A DNA stretch of 64,000 nucleotides from Solea solea (Eukaryota; Chordata; Actinopteri; Pleuronectiformes; Soleidae). A program made the position numbers and the translations under genes. The stretch spans positions 11,717,001 to 11,781,000 of the forward strand of contig NC_081150.1 in NCBI RefSeq assembly GCF_958295425.1, written 5' to 3'. The notes beneath the pieces were generated by a model. The model saw only the letters and a list, made by a program, of their open reading frames with translations, was not told the DNA's origin and did not search any database. Positions 11,056 through 22,560 of this stretch are shown piece after piece (positions within the stretch are counted from its first letter, which is position 1; each line of letters opens with the position of its first letter).

Positions 11056-12335
11056 CTTAATTACCTGTCTGCATAAGGGAATCTGTGAGTACACATATTA
11101 ACATGTACCCCTCATTTTAACATTGAACTGTTAATTTAGCACAAACTCGGGGCCTATTTCCCTTTCTGATTGGAAATAATCTATATGTAAACATGTAAAA
11201 TACTATTTGTGATGACAATTTGGAGTCAAGGAAGCTGACATGAGAGTCACATGTGTCTTTTTAACAATGTCCGCTGCATGTGGTTTGTGTGTCTCCATCT
11301 CGCTGCCAACCTGTTCCCCTTATTTACTGGAACTCTGTGTTGTGCGAGAGGGCAATTTGGGTCAAGTCTCGAAAACATTACTGTTTCTCATGTCAAGCTG
11401 CTCAGTCACTGACATGCAGGTCATACTGACACACACACACACACACACACACACATGGAACAGCTGACAGTAACCGTAACACTGAGTGAGCATTATTGAT
11501 GTTGATGTATGTATTGAAGTTTTAAAGGCATTGTGGGGACTATTACTTTCCCTGCATCGTCTGTGTGTAATTGGCATTTGTGCACAGTGCAAAGGCCGCA
11601 GAAATGTTTGGCACAGATTTGACGCACGTTGTTCGGAGACACTTTGAATAGATCTGACAGTTTTATTGTCTGTTAGACAAGGAGACTGCAGAGCGCAGGT
11701 AGGAGGGGCTCGGTGACTCTAACTATTACTATCACTGTCCTGCTGTTGCAGCTGTGCGTCCTTGTGTAAATACTTCCCTACGCAGCCCCAGTTTGTCAGT
11801 GCACTTTGCGTTTGGAGATGTTTTACTGACAGACTGCATGTCGTCTGAAGGCAACTGGGGGAAAAAAAGGATTAAAAAAAAAAAACAAACCCTGAATAAA
11901 AGAATAAAGAAACCTGACAAAAAAAAAAGCATCTGTGACTGCGGGCTTGTTTGTGCGCCATGTGAGGGCAGGAAAGCACAGGTGTGAACAATCACATCAA
12001 TGATCCTTTCTTTCCATTGCATTCATTCACTCATTAAATGCCAGTAAACTCTGCCACTTATTGCCCTCAATTGAATGCAGCCACCATTAACATCATTGGA
12101 TACACCTGTGGTCGCCCTGCTTTTGCGAGGATATCAGGACCATGGCGTCATTTGAAGCCACAGAGGATTGATTATGGGATGGAGCAACAGCGTTGAGATC
12201 CCGCTCTGCTTTGACCGATTGTGAGTGTACCACCTTTTTTTATGACATCAAATAAGCTTTTTTACAGCGGCCATTTTGACATGTTACTGATCTCATTACA
12301 CGACGTTCATGTAAGTTGGGACAGTGCAACAGGAA
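11056..12335. other. Intergenic with CA microsatellite
   Basis: A (CA)n run of about 13 units lies at 11429-11455. Several A-rich runs lie at 11872-11930. No gene or transposon was recognised. Confidence 0.5.
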
Positions 12336-12422
12336 AACAGCATGCATCTTCTTTTTTTTCCCAGTGTGAATATATATATATATATATATTCACACTGGGA
12401 AAAAAAGAAGATGCATGCTGTT
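12336..12422. repeat. Near-perfect 87-bp palindrome with (AT)n centre
   Basis: The left arm starts AACAGCATGCATCTTC, continues with a T run and CCCAGTGTGAA, then alternating TA. The right arm is its exact complement apart from one base in the homopolymer (8 T against 7 A). The arms are about 35 bp each. The outer motif GAACAGCATGCATCT recurs once more at 12620-12634. DNA or RNA of this region would fold into a long hairpin. Confidence 0.9.
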
Positions 12423-13984
12423 ATATATAAAATACATTAAAACATAAATAATAAATAAAATCATAATCTTATCTTAAATCAATATCAGTTTTAAATTTCA
12501 CAAAGAGATAGTTAACTGAGTAGCACCAGTGGATAATTTTAAAGGAAACTTCTTTAATTTATTATTTACATGGTTGATCCAGAAAGTTAGGACAGGTGGA
12601 ACAGACACAATATGAGATTGGAACAGCATGCATCTGCACCTTGATACTGTGGAAGCTTTGATTATTTACACCTGTAATTTCCACACTGTGACCTGATGAT
12701 TAAAATCCAGGAAGTGAGAGAAAAATAAAGAATATTAACACACACTTTAGAAACATGCAGATACTTTTAGATTTAGAGGCAGCTCACTTGATAAGCTTGA
12801 AGCAGGGAAATCAGCCCAGATTTATAAAACACCTGTGTGGCAAATTGTTTCAGGAAGTATGTGCAACAGGGAAAATGTAAAGATGTGATATTGCCAGCAC
12901 TTTGGTTACGTATCACTGAAACATGATATATTACACACAGGAAAACAAATCACTTACTCACTTACTCCCATGAACACACACTCTCAGTTACTCCACACTC
13001 ATACTATGGAGGGATGTTGAGTCACTTGGCTTCAGTCATGTGCGTTCGCTTAATGACTCTCTAGAGCTAGAAAGCTCGGTCTTCTGTCTCTTTGGTTTCA
13101 TGAAGGTGAAATCAAAGCCCTTACACATAAAAGGCTTGAGGAATTTGTTTGGTGGGGTCTTCACATCTGGTGCATGAAGCATAAAAGTCTCTATATCTCT
13201 ATATCTTGCTGTGGTCACTCGTGCATCGTGCAGCTGCACACGAGACAGCCAGGACAAAAACATCCATTTTTACCATACACATACACACTATACCACCTGT
13301 TTTTAATGTTTACATGAGACACAATGAAGTATTTCAAGCATAAGATTTTGCCTTGTCTTTGATGATCTTGGCCAAAACAAGAGCTACTCACCTTCGATTT
13401 CACATGTCCACATGTCTGCTCTGCTCTGCACATGATGGCTGAAGGTATTAGGCTTCTGCTGAAGCGGCCTTTACTGCATTAATCCTCATATCTAAGTCGT
13501 CTAACTTGTCGATCTGATCTGCTCTGACATTATTATTATTTTTCTCTGGCTGCTTATTAATTGTCCCTCATTTTTTGCCGTGTGTGCTCAGCGAAACATT
13601 TGTTTTTTGTTTATTTGTTTGTTTGCGTGTACCGAACACCCTTGACTCTGTGTTCTGTTAGATGTCTTGTTCAGTGGCATGATACTTGTTGTGTTTCTCA
13701 CGTACAGAACCATCTGGTGTGCGCAATACAAAAAAAAAAAAAAAAGATTGTGTTTCGCTCATGTTTGTGCAGGAACCAATGTCTCACCTATTTATCGTCT
13801 TACAGTATATTCTACCTGCAGGTAAGACCGTCAAACGAAGACGGTCAACTTGTCCCCGGGACTAAGCAGTAACATTGAGGTTGGCCGTTTCCCTTTCATC
13901 CACGATCATCCGTTGCTTCAGAGCACGACAGTGCCAGACGTTTCACAGAGTGTGACAAGAGTTTCTAATGGTGCTAAAGTCCTA
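12423..13984. other. Intergenic, no gene recognised
   Basis: The minus strand has a 75-codon open frame at 13036-13263 with a basic C-terminal half. It matches no family I know and may be chance. A-rich and T-rich runs occur. No element was recognised apart from the short repeat of the palindrome motif near 12620. Confidence 0.35.
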
Positions 13985-14075
13985 AGGATGTAAGTAAGTA
14001 AAGTTTATTAATATAGCACCTTTCATAGATGTAAAATCACATTGTGCTTTACAATAAAATAAATTCAAATAAATA
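13985..14075 (-). mobile_element. LINE 3' tail fragment
   Basis: The minus strand reads TTGTAAAGCACAATGTGATT, then TATGAAAGGTGCTATATTAA and a TTACTTACTTAC tail. This is the common 3' terminus of fish L2/Rex-like retroposons. Only the tail is present. The next kilobase (14076-15160) holds nothing recognisable. Confidence 0.55.
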
Positions 14076-15164
14076 GAGACACAAAAACACAAACTCAAAG
14101 CCATAAAAACCCTTGGCTAACTAAAAACCTGCTTGAATAAAATAGTATTTAGCTGCTTTTTTAAAAGTATCCACACAATTTAACACCTAAGCCACCTTTT
14201 TTGCTTATTTTAACCATAAAAGGGCCAGAAGATTTCCCGTGAATCAAGTGCTTTTGCCCATTTTTCCAGAATGACTTTCAATATCTGTTATTTAGAATTG
14301 ACTGCATGTTAAAATGGTGTATTAAAAATTTAAAATGAAGAAAAACTAAAAGTTTATTGAGAAAAAAACATTGTAGTTGTACACAGACACTACATTTTGT
14401 GTGTGTTAAATTTGAAATTTGAACAGTATAAAACATATTAAAAATAACATTTGTTTGAGACTCAAATGTCCAAAAACAGGCCAACAAATGGAAACTATGT
14501 ACAGGCGTTTTTTCCAACTCTCTCCGCTCTGGTGACAAAGTCGCTGATTTCGAGTGAAATTACAGTAATAACCACATTTTTTTGTTTTAGTTTTAATATG
14601 CTACTTCTCAGCTTTCACAAACCATTGGAATTTCACTAATACTGTAAACCTAGTTGAGACAAGGCACCCGTTGGACAACATGATAAATCAGTCACACTGA
14701 TGTCCACTCGTATGTGTCGTACTTTATTCTCTATTTTCCTCTAAATGGGAAAAAATATGACACCCATGTGCCATTGAATAAGACCTGGTACTGATGATTG
14801 AGCCCATAAAGATGTTTATTGACTTCATAAATCAAGTGAGAAGTAGGCAATCTTTCACCCTGCGGTGGCTATTCAGGATATTCTTCACTCAGCAGAACCA
14901 GAAGACTGCATCCACAGTTTGTATTTGGTTTGTTGTGCGAGAGCTAAGCACATAAACATTAAACGATTGGCTAGAACCCATGTGGGAATATTTTGCGATC
15001 CTTGTTTTGATGGCTGAGGCTGTAAAGTTGAACATTTCTCAGCTTGAGATGCAGTCCCAGTGTGAGCAAAGCTTGATGCCACTCCATACAAATGAAAATC
15101 GATCTGAGTCCCCGTTATTCGACTTTTACCCAGTAAAAGTTTTAGTAGTGTGTAAGTGTGTATG

Positions 15165-15800
15165 TACTTTCTGTTTTATATTGGGCTTGATCAGGACTAG
15201 ATGTGATGTGCTGGAATCCCCAGCTTTCTGTGAAGTCTTTGATCTCAGCGCTGGTATACTGTGGACCATTATTCAAAATGACAGCATCAGGACTACCATG
15301 CCTCGGAAACATTGCTTTCATTGCGACACTTGCTTGTGGTGCCTCTTAACTTGGAGGTCTTTTGGAACATTCAGAAATAGTCCCACACGACATCCCTCTT
15401 TTTCCCACGGTCTGTCGGGTACTGGCGGCGAGACTCTCGGGTTGCTGTTCCTGTTCTTGTTACAAATGGTACGCAGAGATATTATTTCCTCAGTGTGTTA
15501 AGACATGTGAGGCCAATTCAGAATGTCTCTGGCGTGCTTAACAATTCCCTAAGTGACTCATGGATATTGCAAAGCGTTCCTTGTCTCAGTTGACATGGAA
15601 CAGTGAGCTTTGCTACTTTAGATATCAGCCTCAGATTTGGAATGCATTTCTTTAATTTAACAATCCCCTTCCTCGTAAAGTAGCTACATTTCAGGATCAT
15701 CCGCAGTTGCTTTTTCCTGAACCTGTGCAGTTTTTCCACTAAAAGCTCCTCCACCAGATCATTCCTCTGCTCTACTTTGCTGTGATCTCCTGATGCAGAC
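15165..15800 (-). mobile_element. Ty3/Gypsy retrotransposon integrase remnant
   Basis: Read on the minus strand from 15800 to 15165, several frames carry integrase pieces in the right order. First comes an LRQGTLCNIHES block, like the zinc-finger entry of Gypsy integrases. Next is CNKNRNSNPR followed by PDRPWEK, the linker into the catalytic core. Last is RHGSPDAVILNNGPQYTSAE with GFQHITSSP, the core around the second acidic residue; the usual DNGPQ is changed to NNGPQ. Stops and frameshifts show it is dead. No long terminal repeats, protease or reverse transcriptase were found nearby. Confidence 0.8.
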
Positions 15801-15809
15801 ATACATCAG

Positions 15810-16193
15810 TTTGCATGTTGTTAAGTCTTACCCATAGTAGTAATCTGTGTCTGCCAGTGGGGCCATTAAAGATGCACATTTATGGGCTTTCATCATCACT
15901 TTTTTTCCTGGTTGGAATTCAGAATTTTCTGGCCTGAACCAGGTCTTAAGGATCCACATATGTAGATTTTACTCTGCATGATCACAGCTACCAACGTCCA
16001 GGCTGTGTCTGTATTCCTATTACACCCATGTCTCTCTGTCCCTGATTGCAGCTGAGATCCTACAAGAGCCTGCATGATGTGTGTTAACCAAACAATAAGA
16101 GGGAAAACCAATATAAAACTTTGTTTGAGAGGGAGCAGGATGTGGAAGCAAGAGGCTCATCATGTCCTGCCCCTTCATTTAGTGATGAGTATA

Positions 16194-16246
<53 letters not shown>

Positions 16247-17500
16247 CTAAATGAATAAAACCAAACAATATAAAGCCAATTTATCATCACTAACAGAGTA
16301 GTGCTGAACAGGTGAGTAACCAGGTCCAACCAAAAGAGCCTCACAGTGTTATGCTTCTGAATATGCACGCTCCTATCTAATACCGAGATCAGATCATATC
16401 ATAGCCCCATCCTGGGAGACGTATTGTTTTTGGACTTGTTGGCCCAGACATATATCAGTTTGGTACAGTACAGTACAGTTTGGAACGACAGGCTTGCGTT
16501 TCGACTGCGAACACTACCTTCACCCTGTAGGCGTTGTGTGGACTGTGCCCGATTGACCTCGTCAGCTCGCTTGGTGACTGTTTGTCTCAACAACACGTCG
16601 AGCATTCTTGTATTCTTTGTATGAGAACAGACTGCGGGGCATGAATTGCCTCGACTTCCATGGGATATTTACACCGGTCACAAAGGAGTGATGTCTTTCT
16701 GCTGCCCCGATCACCTGACTGTTGTGGGTGAAGCTGCTCTAGATCCATTTACGCTGGTAAAATGGGTGCCAAAGAATGGAAGGACTGTACCAAACTGAAC
16801 CTTTCCACCCTGTGGAAACATTCGCTATAAAGAACCATAATGAAGGCCAGGTCTAAGACGCCTCATGATCATCATCATCAGAGTAAGTCTGGTTTGAACA
16901 ATGGAGCTAAAACACATGGTTTGTAAAAACAAGCTGAAATAACTTTGGTCAAATGATCTCCTACTGATAGAACAATATCATTATTGAGTGTCTGCGTGGA
17001 TGGCTTATTGTTACTTCTACTATTACTACTACTTGTGTTCTGGTTGCTTATCACTGTAGGTCTGTTACTTTTGGCAGTAGTTCGTTAAACATTTTCATAA
17101 ATCATGTTTACCTTTTAGACTACATCGAGCAAACACAGGTTTGCTGATTTCTTCTGTCCAAACAAAATGTTTTTGATTGTTTTTTTTTTTCCAGTCTTGT
17201 TGCTAACATGCAAACTAGTTTTAGTGGTTGAGGTTGTCATGAAATGTGCCATCTGCTCGCCTTGATAAACACAAGACACGCAGTATTCCATGAGCAAATA
17301 TTGAGCTCATACCTTTATTAAAACCTGTGTGTGTACTCTGGCTTTGAAATGTAAATTGTGACAAACCCCGGACGCAGAAACACATGTGCTAATCATTGAA
17401 GTGATTTGGGAATTGTATGTAGCCACTGAGAATAAATAAGCATGACACCCATGATGTTTTTCCAAAAGGATAAAATATTTATATAATAGTTTTCTGGATC
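15810..17500. other. Intergenic with (AT)n run and possible MITE
   Basis: A (TA)n run of about 29 units spans 16190-16247. At 16455-16480 TTGGTACAGTACAGTACAGT and at 16780-16800 TGTACCAAACTGAACC are roughly inverted to each other and could bound a worn MITE. I cannot confirm it. No gene was recognised. Confidence 0.35.
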
Positions 17501-18905
17501 TCACAAGAAGGCTCGTTATTTATATTGTTGAAAGAGCTAAATATTTATTGGAACTTTATTTCAGCAAATACTTGCCTTCAAACATATTTGAGGGGAACAA
17601 TTATGAGGCAGATATAAATTCAGGCAGAATAAATAAAATAAATATGTAAATTCCATTAAGAATGTGTATCTTCATGAAATATACAACAAGTAACCAAAAG
17701 ATGAACTGTATGTATTTCATTTTCATTGAAATTCATTGATTTCCCACGCATAAATGCTGGTTTTGATCAGATTAATGCTAATCTGCATCAGAAATTATAA
17801 AATAACTTCATTATCAATCATTGTTTCTTATTTGAACGTACCGCTCAGTTGTCCTCCACCTATAAAACCGTGACCCATGACGCCTGACTGATCACAGACA
17901 ACATGTGGATAGTTAAAGACTTAAGATTAACATATTGCATACTTTCCCCTTTCTTTATAATGTCAAATAAATTCACCAGTTCGAGCGAACCTTTCGCATA
18001 CAGGCCTAGTAGACCCAATAATTAAAGCAATAACTGTGCAAAGTTGTACTTCTTTTGTAAATCACTTTATGAGTAAAGGCCTGGATCTCATGTTCTCTCA
18101 GCAGGCACCAAAACAAAAACATTAAGTAGAAGGAAATGATATCTCCCTGAGCCAGTTCTGTTCTGTCTCTCCACTCTGTCGGCTGCCTTTTTCTTTTGAT
18201 CATGCAGTACTTTTTTTTTTGGCCTGTCTGTGTATAATAATTCTTAATGTGTGTTTGCTATTATCAGATTATTATCCCGCTTAGTGCCTGTGTGCGATTC
18301 TTGGGCTGCCCATCTCTCCTCGAGCCTGCAGACATGACAAGGATCCTGTCTTTGCCTGACGCTGACACACGTGTTTCTCGGCACAGGGTTAACACGGTTG
18401 GCTAATTACTCCTGTGGCCTGTGTTCACCAAAAACGGTTGACTTGCCTCCGCCACATCTGCAGGCAATGCAGATATTCCAGACACAGGAGTGAAGAGTGA
18501 AAGCTGTGGTGGATGGTGCGTTAAGTCTACGGCGGAGTCTCACAAAACAAATGAGACTACACTGTGGAATCTGTTTGTTTAGGCAGGATGCGCCAGTGTC
18601 TCCCTATTTCAAATTTCCGGGAGTGCAGAATTACCATGTTTACTTATGTTGGAGTGTTGAAGAGATGACAGAGATGCAAGACATCAGTGCTGAGGTAATA
18701 CCCACTACCCAGGAGTGAAATGAATCCTATGCAGTTAGAGCATCCCGTCAGTAACTCCTGATCTCACCTCTCTGCACAGTATCCCTCACTTCTTTGGTAC
18801 ACGCACGATGAGTCATCCCTCATCACCTGATCCAGCGACTCCTGAAAGTCAAGACAGCTAGATGTCCTGAGAATCAATAGTGTACTTCTGTCTTACGTCC
18901 AGGAT
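17501..18905. other. AT-rich unique stretch with TAAT-motif palindrome
   Basis: The part 17500-17980 is AT-rich, lacks recognised transposons and holds many TAAT and ATTA cores. One is a perfect inverted pair, CAGATTA-ATGC-TAATCTG (17768-17785). This looks like the composition of conserved non-coding elements, but conservation cannot be judged from one sequence. The rest to 18905 shows nothing. Confidence 0.35.
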
Positions 18906-18909
18906 CCAG

Positions 18910-18921
18910 TTGTTGTTGTAG

Positions 18922-18974
<53 letters not shown>
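18910..18974. repeat. (TTG)n microsatellite
   Basis: Roughly 21 TTG units with one interruption (TTGTAG) near the start. Confidence 0.95.
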
Positions 18975-19140
18975 CCCTCAGGGAGTAACTATTTCTAACA
19001 CACTTTTCTTGCAGGGATCTAAAAGCTTGAGAGAGACTGTAAGTGAGTGGTTGTAAAAGCTAAATACTTTATTTTGTAGAGCAGTGGCCTTCAAACATGG
19101 GCCAAATAGCTGAGGCAGATCTTGACAGAGGATTAGGCAA

Positions 19141-19603
19141 AGTGGTCAGCAATTGGTGGCCCGTGGGCCAAAACTGGCCCGCCAGCATCAGGCCCGGCAG
19201 ATGATTTAACAAATCTAATCTGAACAAAAACATTTAAAATTCATATCAAGTTCAGACCTTTTATTCTGATTCATATAGATTCTGTTGCTAGAATTGACAG
19301 TGCTGTTGTCATGTTAACAGCCATGTTTGGGAAGTAAATGTCCGTAAAATTACTACTTGCGTTAGAGAAGGAAGGAGCAGTAACTCTTAAAATTGAAATG
19401 ATGCTCAAGAAATATTAACAGTATATAGAGTAAATCTCATCAACATCCACATTGTTGTTAGCTTAAGGCAGCAAATGTGGGTTTTTGTTTCTGACTGAAG
19501 ATGTTTTAAGGCACTTTTGCCTAATGAAGATACCATGTTTTGGCCTAAATATTCAATTGATCACAAATTGGCTCTCGACCACATTTACTTGCTGATCCCT
19601 GCT
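19141..19603. mobile_element. hAT-like non-autonomous element
   Basis: The left end reads AGTGGTCAGCAATTGGTGG, then CCCGTGGGCC. The right end, read on the other strand, gives AGGGATCAGCAAGTAAATG, a diverged inverted copy. The internal GGCCCGTGGGCCAAAACTGG block is familiar from many fish elements of this type. Target duplications are no longer readable. Confidence 0.5.
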
Positions 19604-19632
19604 CTTAATTAACCTTAGATGTGAGAGAGTGA

Positions 19633-19745
19633 ATGGTTTGTCTCTATGTGGCCCTGTGATGGACCGGCAAACTGTCCTGTATTGGCACCAGCGATCCTCA
19701 TGACCCTCATGTGGAGGATAAAGCAGTAGAAGATGACTAAGTGAG
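19633..19745 (+). mobile_element. 3' fragment of V-SINE-like element
   Basis: The sequence GTCTCTATGTGGCCCTGTG, followed by ATGGACCGGC, ACTGTCC and GGAGGATAAAGCAGTAGAAG, matches the 3' third of the SINE at 30924-31310. The tRNA-related head is missing. The flank from 19746 to 20218 contains no recognised feature. Confidence 0.7.
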
Positions 19746-20477
19746 ATCTTGAGAGAGTACAGTGTGTATATGTTTGGAAACGTTTGAGAGGGTGAGGTTT
19801 GTAAATGCAGTTTTCCTCACGAGAATCAGTGGTTTGGTTTTGTGCAAATTACACTGGAGTTTGCTTTGTTGTGGTGGCATTTATCCACATCTCGAGCATA
19901 GATGAGCAATGAAATGTTTACAGGAACAGTTTCTGCATTTGGGGGGAAAAAAAAATAATTATGGAACACCCGCTTATATCAGCCATATTAGTTACTTCCA
20001 AGGAGACTCTTGCTTGACAACAGTGTATTCTCGAGAAAGGCATCACCATGACTGTACAGTAAATGCACTCAGGCACGGATCAGTTACTGTGTGGCTGCAG
20101 CCCTCGACTAGGAGCTGCTTCTTTGGAAGAACTGAAGTACTTATGTCATCATCTTTGTGTGCATGATCCCAAGTTGACATTATTCACATGTACACAGTGT
20201 TTTTTATAAAAAAATCCATTAAAGATCCCATAGCCCGGAAGTGCCAATTAACGCTGCATTTTTGTGTGTATCTGCGTCATTACCTCATCATTACCGTCAT
20301 TACCGTTTATGAAGCCCTAAAAGTCCATAACAATCAGTTCAGCCACTGCTGAGAGCCTCTACGAAGCGGAACAGCACTTCCGTTGACTAGTTGCGTCACT
20401 GGCGAATTTCACCACTCCACTAAACAGCAGCACCTCCTAGTCCGGGCACTAGAGTCCGGGCACATCCGGTGATGTAT

Positions 20478-20587
20478 TTTCAACCGTAGAAGAAGAAGAA
20501 CTACTCTAGTTGTAGCTGCCGAGCGTATCGGTTGTACGGAGCTCAGCAGCTACAACAAGAGTAGTTCTTCTTCTTCTACGGTTGAAA
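20478..20587. repeat. Long inverted repeat inside the Kolobok-like copy 1
   Basis: The left arm starts TTTCAACCGTAGAAGAAGAA and continues CTACTCT.GTTGTAGCTGC. The right arm is the near-exact inverse, ending in TCTACGGTTGAAA. Arms are about 44 bp with a loop of about 20 bp. Copy 2 carries only the left arm, so the second arm is specific to this copy. Confidence 0.9.
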
Positions 20588-20731
20588 GTAGCAATATAAA
20601 GCAGGACACAGCACCAAACTTCACCTAAAGGAAGGAGCAGTGCCAACAATACGTATATAACTGTCTTTGTGTGCTTGTTTTGTCGTTTAGCTATAGCGAT
20701 AGTCGGCTACAGGCTAAGCTACACGCTACGC

Positions 20732-20944
20732 TCATGTTTCATTTGCATGTGTGTTTATCATCTCGGTAACCACAACGTTATCCCAGCTACAGGCGTCCTG
20801 CAGCAGTCTTTCACTTGTCACAGTGTCTTCTGACTCTGGGTCAGACTCCGGATCAAATGCGTAAGGGATTACGGCGTTACTCAATGTTTTGACAATTGCT
20901 AGCGGTGCATCTGCCTTTCCAGGATCTGAGAGCTGACGTGCCAA
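20732..20944 (-). pseudogene. Possible transposon-derived ORF fragment (70 codons)
   Basis: The open frame lies inside the extra segment of the TTAA-flanked element. It contains PYAFDPESDPESEDT, an acidic motif of the kind that precedes conserved cysteines in proteins of several fish DNA transposons, but no cysteine cluster follows. I cannot name a family. It could be a remnant of the autonomous element's protein or a chance frame. Confidence 0.25.
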
Positions 20945-21212
20945 TTACGTCACTTCCAGGTAACTGGCCAATCACAAGACAGTGGGAACGCTCTCGTTGG
21001 CTGGCCAATCACAAGACAGCCTGTGGTCTGCGGGTGTGGTTTTGGTCTGAAACAGCGTGGCTGACGAGAGCGTCAGTAATGAGACATTGACATTGGCTCA
21101 TTTGTAGCGAGTAGGACGTTTTTTTTTTTTACCATAAAAACGACTTCATGTTTGTTAGTACACCTCCATATCTCACATATAAGTAAGATAGGACCATGCT
21201 ATGGCCTCTTTA

Positions 21213-22133
21213 GGTACTTTCACTCTCAGTCATGATGATGGGAAGTATTTGTCCTCATTTGAATTGTGCACCAGTTACCTAGAAAGCAGTCCAGACACAG
21301 TCCAGACATTATTTACCACATCATGGTGATGTAATAGTCTTCTGACAGTCTCTACTTTAGGCGTCCATGTGATCCTGAGGGTATTAGGCAAAGTAGCAAG
21401 TAATTTGTAGCCAGCCTCTTACAGAGAGTTTTTTTTGTCAGGCCATTTAGACTTGACCAATTTATTACTGTTTGTCACCTGTTTGTTGTCTCTATTACAT
21501 GGTTCAATACATATACATAATATAATATCATATAGTTACAAGTCTGGAATATTGAAGAAATTCTTTTTCCAAAAGATTCTTTTTTTTCTTTTTTTTCTCA
21601 CTTGCAGGCAGCAGAGACAAATGGTGAATAAGACACTGACATTTTTACGGTTTATAGAACTCGTAAGGGGAACAAGGGAGGATGGAGGGGGGAAAAAAAT
21701 CAGTTAAGTCACTGTAAACAATACTGTTTAAAAATGAGAAGACATGTCAAAGAGCTTGGACCCGACCAGCTGGACATCAAACACATGCACTTTCCAACTT
21801 CTTTTCCTGTTTCCGTTGTCATATATCAGCAGACTGGGACCCACAAGTGAGTGAACCAAATAAATGTGTTTTTTTTTAAAAATAGTTTCCATCCTTTTTC
21901 TTAAAAATGTATTAAATGGCACGTGCATAAAATGAAAGCTTGATTAATTTATCAAATTTAAATCTTTTGAAAATGTCTTACCTGTATAAATATAATATTC
22001 AAATAGTACTAGTTGTTACAGTCTGCAGTCGCAGTCTCAATAATTGATGTAACTTAAAGGAAGGGCAATAAAATTGCTACACAGTTGCATCTATGGCTAG
22101 CACTGAGTTGCTGGTTCTTGTCCAGGCCTTTTT
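21213..22133. other. Intergenic, nothing recognised
   Basis: AT-rich DNA with T and A homopolymers near 21580-21600, 21690 and 21870. The open frames here show no protein family signature. Confidence 0.4.
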
Positions 22134-22560
22134 TCCTTTTAAATTTAACCTTGATTTATACAGGTAGTCTCAATATTACAAACAACAATTAGTTATGGAC
22201 AGACAGTAAGTGCAGTAAAAGCAAAGTGCCAAGCGGAGCAGATTAAAATGCTAAGAACACAAGATTTTTCAAATGCCCTTAAAGATCGTTTGAAGTCTCC
22301 CAAGTGGAATCAAACTGGACAACTTGAGATCCTGTTGTAAAGTGTCCCAGGTTAAAGGGGCAGAGTAAGAAAAGGCCTTTTTTCCAAGCTCTGTACGTTC
22401 TAAGGGAACACTGAAGCCTGGGAGTACAGGCTGTGACTGCACTGTAAAGTCTACATGTGGAAAATGATGACCAATTGACCAGAGGATACAGAGTGGAGTG
22501 ATGGCTGAGGTGTTTAGACAGCGTCCAGCATCTGTAGAGAGCTGGCAGTGGCATTCATGT
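22134..22560 (-). mobile_element. LINE ORF2 C-terminus and 3' tail
   Basis: On the minus strand one frame reads LSHHSTLYPLVNWSSFSTCR; a second reads RTELGKKAFSYSAPLTWDTL, then LIPLGRLQTIFKGI. These are neighbouring parts of a fish LINE ORF2 C-terminus broken by a frameshift. The 3' tail GAGACTACCTGTATAAATCA, AGGTTAAATTTAA corresponds to the tail of the plus-strand relic at 24.1-24.3 kb, so both belong to one family. Confidence 0.75.

Larger units (their letters stand above)
20219..21212. mobile_element. TTAA-flanked Kolobok-like element, copy 1
   Basis: This is a ~1 kb repeat homologous to 24540-25172 along both ends. It begins TTAAAGATCCCATAGCCCGG and ends CTATGGCCTCTTTAGG, a worn inverted pair. 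Shared internal blocks include CAATTAACGCTGC, CAGTTCAGCCACTGCTGAGA, GTCCGGGCAC and the TTACGTCACTTCCAGGTA plus two GGCCAATCA motifs. A TTAA target and AGG termini fit the Kolobok superfamily (inference). Compared with copy 2 it carries about 370 extra bp, including a long hairpin (20478-20587) and a short acidic open frame. Confidence 0.65.

Noticed and set aside
13036..13263. 75-codon minus-strand frame starting MFLSWLSRVQL
   Set aside because: No recognisable family, no flanking splice signals that extend it.
14980..15501. 173-codon plus-strand open frame
   Set aside because: It is the antisense shadow of the Gypsy integrase relic on the minus strand.
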